Below, piece after piece: positions 24,245-37,439 of a stretch of 64,000 bases of DNA (position 1 is the stretch's first letter; the number at the start of each line of letters is the position of its first letter). The notes beneath the pieces are model-generated. The model was given only the letters and a program-made list of their open reading frames with translations, was not told the DNA's origin and did no database searches. Both the position numbers and the translations under genes were made by a program. Source of the stretch: Chiridota heheva (Eukaryota; Echinodermata; Holothuroidea; Apodida; Chiridotidae); NCBI GenBank assembly GCA_020152595.1, contig JAIGNY010000885.1, positions 101,948 to 165,947 of the forward strand, given 5' to 3'.

Positions 24245-27200
24245 CTTCACTTACATTATCCACTAATGCCATACAACAAATGCACTATGGCATATAATGA
24301 ATGTAACATGACACATATACAACAATTTTACCACGCCTTACAACAAATGCACCATGGCATATAACGAATGCAATATGACATATACAACAATTGCAACATG
24401 CCATACAACAAATACACCATTTCATATACAATAAATTCACTTACGCCATACAACAAATGCACCATGGCATATAACGAATGCAACATGATATACAACAGTT
24501 GCAACGTCAATACAACAAATACACCATTTCATACAACCATTCACCACGCCATACAACAAATGCACCATGGCATATAACGAATGCAACATGACATATACAA
24601 CAGTTTGCAACATGCCATACAACAAATACCGCCATTTTCACACAACAAATTCACCGCCATACAATAAATGCACCATGGTGCATATAACGAATGTAACGCT
24701 GACATATACAATAGTTGCACATGCCATACAACAAATACACCATTTCCCAACAAATTCACCACGCCGCCATACAACAAATGCCATGGCATAACGAACGCAA
24801 CATGACATATACAACAATTGCAACATGCCATACAACAAATACACCATTTCATACAACAAATTCACCACGCCATACAACAAATGCACCATGGCATATAACG
24901 AACGCAACATGACATATACAACAATTGCAACATGCCATACACAACAAATACAACCATTTCATACAACAAATTCACCACGCCATACAACAAATGCAATGGC
25001 GTATAACGAATGCAATATGACATATACAACAATTGCAACATGTCATACAACAAATACACCATTTCACAACAAATTCACCACGCCATACAACAAATGCTGC
25101 CATGGTATATAACGAACGCAACATGACATATACAACAATTGTACATGCTATTCAACAAATACACCATTTCATACAACAAATTCACCACGCCATACAACAA
25201 ATGCACCATGGCATATAACGAACGCAACATGACATATACAATAATTGTACATCATACAACAAATACACCATTTCACACAACAAATTCACCGCCATACAAC
25301 AAATGCACTACATGGCATATAACGAACGCAACATGACATATAAGCAACAATTTGCAACATGCCATACACAACAAATACACCATTTCAGCAACAAATTACC
25401 ACGCCATACAACAAATGCCATGGCATATAACGAACGCAATATGACATATACAACAATTTAAAAACATGTCATACAACAAATACACCATTTCATACAACAA
25501 ATTCACCACGCCTATAAATAAATGCATCATGGCATATAACGAATGTAACATGACATATACAACATTACACAACATGTCATACAACAAGTACACCATTTTC
25601 TTACAACAAATTCACCATGACATATACAACAAATGCACCATGTCAGATATACAACAAAACGCATCATGTCATACAACAAATGCACCATGTCATACAACAA
25701 ATCCATCATGTCATAACAAATTCATTATGTCGCCAACAAATTCACCATGTCATACAACAAATGCATAATGTCTGTTAAATGTAACGTGTCATACAACAAG
25801 CGCATCATGTCATAAAATAAATGCACTATACAGAGTGATGAGTCAAGGGGGTTGTATGACGTGATGCATTGTTATGTGTCAGCGGTACATTTGTTGTATG
25901 TCATGGTTCTTTCTTTTGTGGCATGTGTATTTGTTAGTATGACATGGTGCGTGAATAGTATGACATGGTAATTTCTTATAACAAAGTGCATTTGTTGTAT
26001 GACATCAGGTGCACGTTGTATGACGTGTTGCATTTGTTATTGTGATATGGAGCATTTGCGGCAACATGTGTATTTGTTGTATGGTATGGTGTAATTGTTG
26101 GGCACACAGCATTCTGTTTTATTACGGTACATTTCTTGTACGACATCATCCATTTGTTGTAATTCATCATGATATTTCTATCGTATGATATGGCATTTGT
26201 TGTATGTGTTTGAACCTGTTGTATGACATGTGCGTTTGTTATATGACATGGTGTATTTGTTACATGACAATGGATACATGGTATATATCGCGACATGATG
26301 CGTGTTGGTTATATGACATGGTGCATTTGTTACATGACAATGATGACATGGTGCATCGGTTGTATGTTGAATTTGTTGTATGACATGATGCGTTGGTTAT
26401 ATGACATATGTATTTGTTACATGACATGATGACATGGTGCATATATCGTATGACATGAAGTGTTACTATATGACATGGTATTTGTTACATGACAATGTTG
26501 GACATGGTGCATTTGTTGTATGTTGAATTTGTTGTATGACAGATGTTGGTTATATGACATGGTATTTCCATTATAGACAATGATGACATGGTATTTGTTG
26601 AATGACATGATGTGTTTCTGCAGTGCAAAGTGCGTTTGTTATACGATTGGTGCTTTTAGTATGACATGGTGAATTTGTTGAAGGAAATGGTGAACTTGTA
26701 ATGGCATGGCGCATGTGTTGTATAACATGTAAATTTGTTGTGGCGACACGTTGTTTGTCTGACATGGTATTTGTCGTATGACGTGGTGAATATGTAGTAT
26801 GACATGGTGCATTTGTTGTAGAACATCATGAATGTTGTGCGACATGATGCATTTGTTTTACGAAATGGTGCGGTCTGTTGTATGACATGATGCATTTGTT
26901 GTACAAGACTTTGGTTAACCTGTTATAACATGGTGTATCTGCTGTATGACACGTTGCATTTGCTTGTATGGCAAGATGCGTTTGTTGTACAACATGTTGC
27001 GTTTATTGTGACATGTGAATTTGTTGTATTATAAGGTGTATTTGTTATGACATGGTGAACTTGTCGCGTTATGGCAATTTGTTGTATGCATTTGTATGGG
27101 CATGGCAAGATATATCTACTATATACAATAAAACATAACTCCTACAAAGAGAAATAGCATCAATACATACAGGGCAACAAACACACCCAGGGCATATACC

Positions 27201-28110
27201 AATTCAAAATGACACTTGTGATGTGACAAACATCACCACCATATAATACACACATGCCAGCAACAGCATCCACGGCATACAACAAAACATAAACACAACA
27301 TGAAACAAACATAGCCACCACATACAAATCACCACATACAACACACGTCAACACCACATACAACAATTACACACAGGACAACAAATACGCCTACGACATA
27401 ACAAACATAAAACACAACATGAAACAAACATAGCCACCACATACAACAAGTATATCTACCACATACAACAAAACTACAACATACAACAAATACACCACAT
27501 GACAACAGATACACACACACGACATACATCATACAAGACCACCACATAGATCAAACATAATAAACCACGTACAAATAAAACACATGATAGCAAATACACT
27601 CAATGAAATAAAACAAACATAACTACCACATACAACAAATACATCATGACAGCAGATACATACGACATACAAGAAAATAACTTACTACTTTCTACACAAA
27701 CACAACAATATACAACAAGCATAACCACCAAATACAACAAATATAAATCATATATTAAACATAGCCAATTACATAAACAAATACACATGACACAACAAAT
27801 ACACTCACGACATACAAGAAAATGAGAATCACTACATGCACATAACCACCACATACAACAAAAACAAACCAACACATATAATACATAGGAAATACAATAA
27901 ATAAAACCATAATATACAACAACACATCACTACTCACATACAAGTAATACACAGATGACAACAAATACACCCACGACATAGCAACAAACATAATCTACAC
28001 ATGCAACAAACATAACCATCATGATAGCAAGTATTACTTCACCACCACATACAACAAATATAACACCACATACAACAAATATAGCCACGTTATGCAACAA
28101 ACAGCTCAGA
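24245..28110. repeat. Degenerate satellite of ~21-bp monomers with two strand switches
   Basis: Monomers are of the type catacaacaaatgcaccatg. From 24245 to about 25830 they run on the plus strand, and five variants (…aatacaccattt, …aattcaccacgc, …aatgcaccatgg, catataacgaatgcaacatga, catatacaacaattgcaac) form a higher-order unit of about 107 bp. From about 25850 to 27110 the same monomers run inverted (ttgttgtatgacatggtg). From about 27120 to 28110 they return to the plus strand with another consensus (cacatacaacaaacataacc). Small indels are common. The many short open frames on both strands are artefacts. Confidence 0.93.
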
Positions 28111-28439
28111 CAAAGCAACACCTTAAGAAACACTATGCCAACGCACAGCAAACAACTATCACATACCTCAATAGTTTTCAGCAGAGACATAGGCGAAATT
28201 TCATGAGTGGTGCGTTGTTAACACTCCCCATTCCTCAACCCCCACTTCCCACTTTTCCCAAATTTATATCTTTGTATGGGATTTTGTGTCTAGCGTGGTT
28301 TCGTAATACCCCACTACCCCTACACTCACACAGTTTTGATAAAACAATTTTTTGTGTGACTTTATCACGCCCTCCTCCTTCACACACCGCAAGTCTCCAT
28401 CTATCGTGTCCTTCAGCTACTTCCTCTGGTTTCCCACAG

Positions 28440-29875
28440 GGCATGTGGATGGTTTGAACTCCGCGTGGAGGGCCTCTGCCCGGTTTTGGTTAATCGGCAT
28501 CTTTTCCTTGTGGGTTCCTGTCGAAAGCGTGATGTTGATGTTCCTCTGGTCCCTTCGTAAAGTGTGACCGACCCATATCCATTTGTGTCTTCTGATGGTG
28601 GTGATGATATGCTCCGGTTGGGTTCTCTGCCAGAGGTCCTTATTGGAGATAGGGTCTGGTCATCTGATGTGCATGATCTTGTTGATAGAGACTTGTAGTT
28701 TATGGTCTTTGCGTGCCTCCATATCTCTGCACCACACGCCAGAACAGACTCCACGTTATGAATTAAAAATCTCAACTTGGTACTCAGGGGATGTTCTTGT
28801 TTTGCCATACAGGCCGGGAAGGGGAGAAGCAAAGAGGTAGCGTGCTTTCGCAATCCTAGCCCGAATGTCTTCATTTGTTCGTCCTGTTCTGCTCAACAAT
28901 GCTGCCCAGCTAAGCAAAGTTGTCTACTACTTTAAATCTTATCCAATCAAAGTCTTTAGTAGTATCAATCTTCTAGCCCTGTTGTCCTTGCAACCTCTGC
29001 AACCTGTTTGTCTTGCCTGCATATGCTGACAGCATTGGGACAGAAGACTGATATCATCTGCGAAGTCCAGGTTTCTAGTCTCTGTGTAATGTTCCACTGT
29101 ATTCCTCTAGGGCTCATCCAATGCTATCCACAAATCCTATTCGTTGACGAAGGTGAAGAGCATGAGAGAAAGAAGACAACCCTGTCTGACACCGGTAGTG
29201 ATGGTGATGGATCAGAGTTGTGCTTGATATGGCAGATGGTATCTTTATACAGGCCTTTTGATCGAACACACTATTTGGTGGAATGCCGTAGTGCCTCATT
29301 ATTTTCCACATGGTTGTTCTGTTCACTGTGTCCAAGGCATTTTTAAAGTCTACAAAAATAATATATAGTGGGGACTTTTTCCAAGGCCTGTTCACGATGA
29401 TACGGAGCTTGCTCCGTGGACTGTACGTGATCTGTCTGCTCTGAATCCCGCCTGTTCTTCCTGGAATCTGTGTCGACGGCTGTTCTGATCCACTTTAGGG
29501 CCATTCTTTGTTACGTTACGTATGTGACAAGACAGAGAATGGCCTCTAGTATCATCAGTCTTGAAAGGAGTTTGCTTGAAAGGATAGCACCTGATTTATC
29601 TCCTGTTTTCACAGTTGCTGAGATTTCTTTTCTAGGGAGTTTGATGATGTAGCCTGTCCGCCACTCATGAAGCACTTTACCTTTTTCCCAAATTATATGT
29701 AGTAAGAAAATCAGTAAATCAGCTGCTGCTGGAGTGTCTGCCATCAGAACATCAGGTAGAATGTCAAAGCCTGGTGGCTTTGCTTCGTGGATGGCCTTGA
29801 TCAACTCTTTCCTACTGAAAAGTGTTCAGCTTAACCTCCAGGTCTTCGTCTTATTATAATGTCCGGTGGGTTGTC
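28440..29875 (-). pseudogene. RTE-like non-LTR retrotransposon relic, antisense
   Basis: Read leftwards: 'AIHEAKPPGFDILPDVLMAD' and 'IIKLPRKE' (about 29640-29804, RT start), then 'FVDFKNALDTVNRTTMWKIM' (29290-29350, catalytic Asp region with A-L-D for A-F-D). Next come fragments around 28720-28800 ('NVESVLACGAEIWRHAKTI') and 'IRRHKWIWVGHTLRRD' (about 28550-28610), equal to the tail of the relic at 821-2290. Several frameshifts and stops. The two copies belong to the same or a closely related family. The plus-strand frames here are shadows. Confidence 0.85.
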
Positions 29876-30079
29876 GACCATTCAACAGACTACTGAAATA
29901 TTCCTTTAAATGTTTTTGTTATTTAGTGCAAGTATGAACAATAGCCACACTAGAAAATGTCTAAGTAGCCTCAATAGTCATTTCATAAGGTTCACTTCTA
30001 TTCAGAAAAATAAGAAACAAGTACACTAGACCACAGACAAAAATGAAAATGAATAGCAGAAACGGAAAGCTAAAAACAA
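29876..30079. other. Spacer between two retrotransposon relics
   Basis: AT-rich, nothing recognised. Confidence 0.4.
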
Positions 30080-30547
30080 GGGAAATATACACATCACATA
30101 ACCAAGGCAGTCCAATAGCATGCACCAATATAGCTGTCAACCACTACAAACAAATTCAAACCTTAGAACATCTCACAGACAGAAGGTAATGATGGACACG
30201 GATCTTAAAGTGCTTGGATGCCGTTATCTTTACATTACCAACGACATCAATTGGAAGGGTATTCCATATTCTGGTGGCAGTATGGAGGAAACTTCTATCT
30301 AGAGAGTTTGTCGTAGCAGCAGGCAAAAGAGAGCATGACCGGGTGCAGAAGTACTTGATCTTGTGGTATGCGCATTCCAAGACAATTCTTACCTGAGCTT
30401 TGTAAGCACAATGGCTCATCCTACAGTGTCAAGTTTATAAGCAGCTTTTCACAGTGCTGCGAGCCTTTGAGCAGCTGTTCTTGCAGTTTTGGAAAAATGT
30501 TTGACCATGACAGCTTGCCATCCATTGTAACACCAAGAATGGCAAGA
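30080..30547 (-). pseudogene. C-terminal part of a Jockey/CR1-like RT, split by the L1-like insertion
   Basis: Read leftwards from 30547 it gives 'GVTMDGKLSWS', then 'MSHCAYKAQVRIVLECAYH' and 'RSFLHTATRIWNTLPIDVV', the RNase-H-less C-terminal motifs of Jockey/CR1-type RTs. The upstream half of the same reading frame ends at 35968 with 'KLDIKKDLAIL', so one ORF has been cut in two by the 30548-35954 element. It carries stops and frameshifts. Confidence 0.82.
30535..30547. repeat. Target-site duplication, left copy (13 bp)
   Basis: aagaatggcaaga precedes the L1-like element. The identical 13 bases follow its poly-A tail at 35955-35967. Confidence 0.9.
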
Positions 30548-30756
30548 GTTCATGAGAAGAACAACATGTAAGAAGCAACTGAAAGTCGTTCCGTATTTTC
30601 TGTCTTTTTTTCTGTGTATGGAATAATAAATTTCATTGCGGTACTATGCAAATGTTGTGGTTGGTATGAGGACCATGCATTAGACCCAAATGTGTTAATA
30701 GGGGACCATCGAAGAAGAACAAATCAAAAAATTATCCTAATCACACCAACGACGCA

Positions 30757-31650
30757 ATGCAAGCCGATATAAGATACGCCCTACGAACACATCCAGGTTC
30801 CAATGCAGAAGACATACCAAAAGCTAGGGCCGATTGTTCGAACTCATCCGAGCAGAAGATAGAGGAGAAGCTTAACCTGATTATTGCACAGCAGCAAAAA
30901 ATGTCTGAAGAACAGATGGAGATCAAAAGCAACTGAATGCTTTAAGTACAATCCCTACTCAACTGAACTCGCTAAAAGTAAGTTTAGACTGTTAATTCTA
31001 AAATAACGGACATTGAAAATTCTGTAGACTTGTTAAATCACGAAGTAAAGGTTTGCAAAGATGAACTTAAGCACAAAGCCAACACAGGTGAATTTTTACA
31101 ACTGAAAACAAAATTTAAGCAATTGTCATTGAAATACGACAAAAAGATAGATGACCTAGAAAACCGTTCGAGAAGAAATAATGGGATATACAATGTCCCA
31201 GAGAACAGTAAAGGCACAGGCTGGAATAACTGTGAAAACTTTGTAAAAAAGGAAATTTTCACAAGCCTCTTGAAAATTGAAATTGCTGAGGATATAACCA
31301 TTGTGAGGGTCCACAGTACCCCGGGAATTCTTACTGCCGGCAGAACTGCCTACAACCATAAAAAGCACGCCCTATTCACGTCATGTTCAGAGATTACAAG
31401 GATCGTGAAATGGTTTTAACACTCGCACCAAAGATGCTGAAAGATAAACTCCTCCAAGATGATAAATTGTTTATAAGTGATGACGTCTCAGCCGTGGTAC
31501 GGGATGAAAGGAAACGCTTGAGATTGCTACTTCCCGAGATAAGACGACGGGCCAGGGGTGAATTACGCCTATGTCCCACTCAAAATCCCCCTTGCATCAT
31601 GGCGGTTCGTGACGACGGTAGACGAGAACAAAATGATCTCCCGCGATAAT
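30757..31650 (+). pseudogene. LINE ORF1-like RNA-binding/coiled-coil protein, broken
   Basis: A plausible start at 30757 gives 'MQADIRYALRTHPG' and then 'EQKIEEKLNLIIAQQQ', stopping at about 30936. After frameshifts, 31030-31419 gives a Lys/Leu/Glu-rich coiled coil ('LLNHEVKVCKDELKHKA') followed by 'KIDDLENRSRRNNGIYNVPE'. The last is the strongly conserved D-L-E-N-R-S-R-R-N-N motif of L1/Tx1 ORF1 proteins (trimeric coiled coil before the RRM-like domain). 31383-31649 may hold the C-terminal domain. In L1 this protein coats the element RNA; here it is not intact. Confidence 0.8.
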
Positions 31651-32080
31651 TGATGAATCAGTGAAACGGGAATCCTTGTCGCATTCATAAAGTTTGACTA
31701 GATTTGTCTATAAGTCCTTTACCAGTTTTTTTTCTTTTTACTCATACTGACATAAAAAGTCCATACACAGATGGGGTTTTTTTTGTTCAACTTGTTGAAA
31801 GTTGATGCAGTTCGGACGACGCACCATTCATACAGCGTATAGTACCTTACCATGATTGGTTGCGCTATCAAGCGTTTGCAACTATTTGTAAAAACATTAC
31901 TTCCATTTTTAGAATACAATTTTTTTATGCAACGGTTAAAAAAAAAAAAACATTGTATTTATATCATCTATGAAGTTTTTTATTACGAAAATCCAAAGCT
32001 TACCAAATGTTCGTGTATAAGGCTTTATACAGTTGTAGTAAAGTTTTTTATATATTCATACTATTTTTTGCATGGGTTTG

Positions 32081-35000
32081 ATGAATAATGATATCAAGAT
32101 CTGTACCCTAAATGTTGGGGGCTTCCAAAACAAAATCAAGAGAAGACAATGCTTTGCCTGGCTCCATAATAATAAATTCGATTTTATATTTCTTAAGAAA
32201 CTCACAGCTCTGTAAGCTGTGAGAAATATTGGCGAAGTGAATGGGGAGGACCTATCTTCTTTTCGCATGGTACCACCTTAAGTCGTGGTGTTTGCATTTT
32301 GTGCAACCACAAGCGTGCATTTGATTTGCACAACCAGTACACAGGTATTAATGGTAGAGTTCTTATTCTCGATATTGAGTTTGATGAACTACATTTCACT
32401 TTTTAAACATCTACGCCCCAATAATGACGATCCGAATTTTTTCACAATAATCATATAACTTTGAATAAGTATCACAATGATTATATGATTGTTGGTGGTG
32501 ATTTTAATTTGGTTTTTGATTTTGAACTTGACAAATCAGGGGGTAATACTGCTACTCATTTTAATGCTCGTAAAGTACTGTTAGATATAATGTTTGATCT
32601 TGACCTTGTTGATATTTTTAGGAACGTTCTCCTTATAAGAAGTCTTTTACTTGGTTTTCAAACAGCAGTAGTAATATACATTGTCGTTTAGATTTTTTCC
32701 TTACCAGTCGCAATATCCTTTGCACGACTAACGATAGTTTTACCCTTCCTAGCCTCAATTCTGATCATTCAGCCGTCATCTTCTGCTTCAGTCTGAATAA
32801 TGAGTCTCGTGGAAGGGTATTGGAAATTTAATGTTTCGCTTCTAACTGACGCAAGCTATGTGACGATGATCAAAAATGTCATTCAGCATACTTTGCATAC
32901 TTACAGACACCTTAATCCCAATGCTGTTTTTGAATTAATCAAATATCGAGTAAGGTCTGAGACAATGAGTTATCCAAGCGTGAAAGCCCGTCAACATAGA
33001 CTTGATGAAAAAATGTAATGAATAATATTGTTCTTTTAGAGGAAAATTATATCCAAAATCCTATCCCTGATACTAAAGCTAATCTTGATAAAGCAAAACA
33101 GGAACTTAAAGATATATGACAGGAAAATCAAGTGTATCATAATCCGTTCTCGAGCAAGGTGGTCGGAAGATGGTGAACGGAATACTAGCTATTTCTTAAA
33201 CCTAGAAAATCGTAATCGAAAGTATAATGTTATTCGTAAATTAGATCGTGGTGATGGCCAATTCATTACTAGTACTAAGGATATATTAAAACTAGAGAAG
33301 GATTATTTCAGTAATATTCACAAGTCTTCTTTGTGGACAATTCGAAATATGTGTTTTTATCTTCTTATTTTGATGATTTACCGCCCTCCGTAAAACTAAG
33401 TGATAACGAGCGTGACTCTTGTGAAGGCTTTCTTACATATGAGGAATGTAAAAAGCGGTTTTTACTATGGAACTAAATAAATCTCCTGGTACCGATGGGC
33501 TACCAATTGAATTTTATAAAACCTTTGGGATGATATTGGTATAATGGTAGTACAGTCGCTAATATTTTTTTTTTTTTTTGTGGTCATTTAACTTATGAGC
33601 AAGGTAGAAGTGTTATTTCATTAATTCCCAAACCCGATAAAGATTCAACGAAATTAGATAATTGGAGACCTATCTCACTGCTTAATGTGGATTACAAAAT
33701 CGCAGCCAAGTGCATCGCTGAGCGTATGAAAAATGTTTTAGATGTTATAGTGAATCATGATCAAACCGGTTTTCTTAAAAACCGGTATATAGGGGAAAAC
33801 GTTCGTATCATTCTTGACATAGATTTTACCAATGAAAATAATATTCCAGGCTTTCTTCTTTTTTAGACTTTCGTAAAGCTTTTTGATACCCTTGAATGGC
33901 CATTCTTGTTTAAAACTCTGGATTATTTTCACTTTGGTAATGACATTAAACGCTGGATCAAAACCCTTTATTCTATTCCTACTTCTTGTGCTTTGAACAA
34001 TGGACATTCCTCAGGTTTCTTTAAAATAACTCGTGGTGTAAGGCAAGGGTGTCCATTGAGTCCATACTTGTTTATCCTTTGTATAGAGATTATGTCTATT
34101 GTATTACGTCATAACGATGATTTTATTGGTATACATGTTTACAATACTGAACTTAAGTTAACTCAATATACGGATGATACAACTTTGATTTTAAATGTCA
34201 ACATATCTTCTTTAAAAGCTATTTTAGAAATGCTTCATGACTGCATGATTTCGCCCAGGTTTCTGGGCTCACTATCAATTCATCTAAATCTAATTTGTTT
34301 CCATTAGGACCGTTTGTTGAGAATGTCCTACCTCATTTTCAAAATTACGGTTTTAAGATAACACATGGGCCATTAAGATACCTAGGTATTAATATAACCC
34401 ACCAGAAAGCTGATCTTTATAGTCTCAATTATCTACCCAAATTGTCTCGTCTCAAAACTCAGCTTAACCTTTGGTCTCAATGAGATCTCACCCCTTTGGG
34501 GAAGATTACATTAATTAAATCTTTTGGGATATCCTAACTTGTTTATCTTATTTCTGTTCTACCTAACCCAAATATCAGTTTTGTTAAAGAAGTTAATATT
34601 TTTCTTTTCAAGTTTATATGGTCGGGAAAACCAGACAAAGTACGTCGTGTGACTATGTGCCTCCTTTATAATCAGGAAGGTTTGAATATGATTGATCTGT
34701 CTAATTTTATTCGTTCCATTAAATTATCGTGGGTGAAGAGGTATATTGATACTATGTTTAAGCCATGGAAATTATTTTTTGACTTATATCTCAGTAAAAT
34801 TGGCAAAGATTTTATATTCAGATGCAATTTCAGTGAATTTGATGTTGTTAAGATTCCTAATCAATTTGTAAGAGATGTAAGTATCTCATGGAGTAAATTA
34901 AGTCATGTCAAACTTACCTGTAATTTTAACTCCGAAATTATTTGGAACAATCATTCTATTCGTATTGGCAATTCTACAGTTTTTAGTAATAATTATGTTT

Positions 35001-35560
35001 CAAAGGGTGTTAAATATATTTCAGATCTATACTCAAGCGCTTGTCATATCTATAATTTTGAATCTTTTAATGATGTTTATGATATAAATTCTAAGAATTT
35101 TACATTTTTCTATGGGTTGATCTCTGCCATTCCTAAGCAATGGAAATCTGATATTTGTACCTTTCAGAGGAAAATACCTTCTTATCAAGAAAACGTTTTA
35201 AGTAGCATTGAACGGGTTAATAAAGTCACAAAGTGGAGTTATAATCATTTATGTCATTCAAACAGGGCGACACATATTACTAAATATTACTGGGATCGTT
35301 TTTTGATATAAATGACAAAGAATGGCAGGTTATTTCTTCTAATTGTTTTATAGCAGTCCGCGAAACAAAATCCATTATTTCCAATTTAAATTCATTCACA
35401 AAATACTTTCTGTAAATAGCTACCTCCACAAGTTAAAAATACTAGATAATGACCTTTGCTCCTTTTGTGGTAATGACAGTGAAACCTCAAGCATCTTTTT
35501 GGTCATGTAATATTTCATCTAAGTTTTGGAATGACGTTTTTGTTGATACTTTAAGTGATG
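32081..35560 (+). pseudogene. LINE ORF2 (endonuclease + reverse transcriptase), broken
   Basis: ATG at 32081 begins 'MNNDIKICTLNVGGFQNKIK', the start of an AP-endonuclease, and stops near 32216. Later frames give 'VGGDFNLVFDFELDKSGG' (catalytic GDFN, about 32490) and 'SDHSAVIF'. The RT follows: 'IPKPDKDSTKLDNWRPISLL' (33625-33680), 'DQTGFLKNRYIGENVR' and 'RQGCPLSPYLF'. The catalytic box at 34167-34178 reads YTDD, where most LINEs have F/YADD. A 220-codon frame (34649-35311) is the thumb/C-terminal region, and 35455-35510 gives a Cys-rich 'CSFCGNDSETSS' motif. At least five frame breaks are present. Confidence 0.88.
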
Positions 35561-35954
35561 TAACTTCAAGTTTAAATTAAAAGTTATTGCTTTTGGTTAT
35601 ACTGATGAAAACTATTTCAAATACAATTACATTATTTTTCACGCTAAGTATTTCATTTTCACATGTAAATATACCAATACCATACCTACTCTTTATAGAT
35701 TTAAAACAGCTATGAAGATGATGCTCGAGATGGAAAGAAACTTTTATGATAAAAAAAAAAGGAGTTATAATTATTTTTCATTGTTTAAAAATACATTTTT
35801 TAAAAGTAACAGTAATTCATAATTTCCCTTTTTTTTCTATATTTTCTTTGAAATTGTTTGTTTTGTAAAAACCGTCACTTTTTGTATATTTCTTGAGCTG
35901 TTGATTGTTATTGTTATTGGAAGTTGGATAAATATGTTTAAAAAAAAAAAAAAA

Positions 35955-35967
35955 AAGAATGGCAAGA
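35955..35967. repeat. Target-site duplication, right copy (13 bp)
   Basis: aagaatggcaaga directly after the poly-A tail of the L1-like element, identical to 30535-30547. Confidence 0.9.
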
Positions 35968-37290
35968 TCTTTCTTAATATCTAACTTGCAGTTTCCAAAT
36001 TACAAATTAGGGTTGGCAGGTTCCCTCCTCTTAGAAATTTCAATGGTCTTACATTTTGAAGGTTCAAAGGTTACCTTCCAATTGTCTGCCCATGCTTTCA
36101 TTCTTTCAAGATATGTATTCAAACTGGAAGATGCTAAGTCATCCCCACCCGATGGTATTGGTGCACAAAGCATGGAATTATCAGCACACAGGTATAAGTC
36201 ATCATCACACACTTCAACCAGATCGACAATAAAACTGAAAACAAAGTGGGCACAGGATAGAAACCTGTGGAATCGAAGCATTGAAAAAGGAGTGAATGCC
36301 TGACCAGAAAGAACAACTTTGGTGGTTCTTTCTTGAAGGTAGCTCTCAAGCCAGGAAAGCCGTTTGCCAGACACTCCTTTTGACTTCATCTTTGCACCAA
36401 GTCTATTATGCCAAACATTTTTTATTATTACTTTTTTTTTTTTTTTATCAAAGGCTCCTTTTATGTCAAGCGCAATAACACGCACTTCATCTCATTTATC
36501 CAGGTGGGCATTCCATGCTTGAGACAAGATGGTAAGTAGGTCAGCAGTTTTGTGGTCAGGTCTGCAGCCGAACTGTCTACTGGAAAGTAGATTGTTCTGA
36601 AGCAGGTACTTCTAAAGTTGAGCGTGTACTGCAGCTTCCATTAACTTTACTGACGATAGTAAGTAGCGAGATTGGGTGGTAATTTGTAGCATCCGATCTC
36701 GAGTTCCTCTTGTGAATTGGTATCACAGAGGCTTCCATTGCTTTGGGAATATACTACAGTTGAAACACAGGTCAAACATCGAGTGCCAGATCTTTGGCAT
36801 TTGGAAGTCGACATTTATCTGCAAAGGTCTGGCAGAAAATATTGGCCTGTCACTTGCTATTATGTGTAGTACCATTATTTTCAATGACAGGGATGTCTGA
36901 GTGACCGGCCCTTCCAGAGAGTGAGTTGCCAACACTCCATTACTTTTCGCTACTTAGATTGTTACCAGTCAGGTCCTCTCTGACTGAGTGTTATGTTGTT
37001 GTTTCTTTTTGCCTGTTTCTCAGCCTGGTTGTAAGTCCTCCTAGCTTCTACAAACTTTTCTCTGTTGTGAGGGGTTATATGATTTTTTATTTTCCTGAAG
37101 AGGTGCCACTTTTTCTTTGCAGCTCTTCTGCACTTGTCATTGAACCATGCTTTGTCACCAATTTTCTTTGTGACATTTTTTGCGGAATAAACATGTCCAT
37201 GGCGTCACATATTACCTCAATGACCTTAGTGCGGGCAGATTCAGGATCTTTGGTGCTAAATATGGCTGATCAGTCAGTATCTGACAAAAT
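35968..37290 (-). pseudogene. Jockey/CR1-like RT, upstream part of the ORF split by the L1-like insertion
   Basis: Read leftwards: 'MPKIWHSMFDLCFNCSIFPK' (36723-36935) and 'VIPIHKRNSRSDATNYHPIS' (about 36660-36720, RT motif P-I-H-K..R....NYRPIS). Then 'VIALDIKGAFDK' (catalytic Asp) and 'SWLESYLQERTTKVVLSGQA' (36300-36480), and 'LYLCADNSMLCAPIPSG', where the YADDS box has become C-A-D-N. The frame runs to the L1-like insertion site and resumes at 30547. A poly-A/T tract at 36430-36446 adds lysines inside the RT. Confidence 0.85.
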
Positions 37291-37439
37291 TTAAGTGTCA
37301 GGAACTTAAAAAAATTATTTGTCGTGCCTACTGTACACAATCCATTTTTACAGGCACACATGGGAATTTGTTCATGCTTAGTTGCATGTCCTGCTCAAAG
37401 CATGCGTCAAGGGCAGGTAGATCACGGATGATGGTTTTC

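Larger units (their letters stand above)
30548..35954 (+). mobile_element. L1/Tx1-clade-like LINE, near full length, inactivated
   Basis: Element of about 5.4 kb with an ORF1-like coiled-coil region (30757-31650), an ORF2 endonuclease plus RT region (32081-35560), an AT-rich 3' UTR and a poly-A tail at 35940-35956. It is flanked by the 13-bp duplication aagaatggcaaga, the hallmark of target-primed reverse transcription. It landed in an older antisense RT relic. Frameshifts and stops in both ORFs show it cannot move by itself. Clade inferred from ORF1 and ORF2 motif style. Confidence 0.9.

Noticed and set aside
24328..28190. Dozens of 60-120-codon frames
   Set aside because: All lie in the satellite and are phase echoes of its monomers.
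29008..29346. Plus-strand frame of 112 codons
   Set aside because: Antisense shadow of the RT relic.
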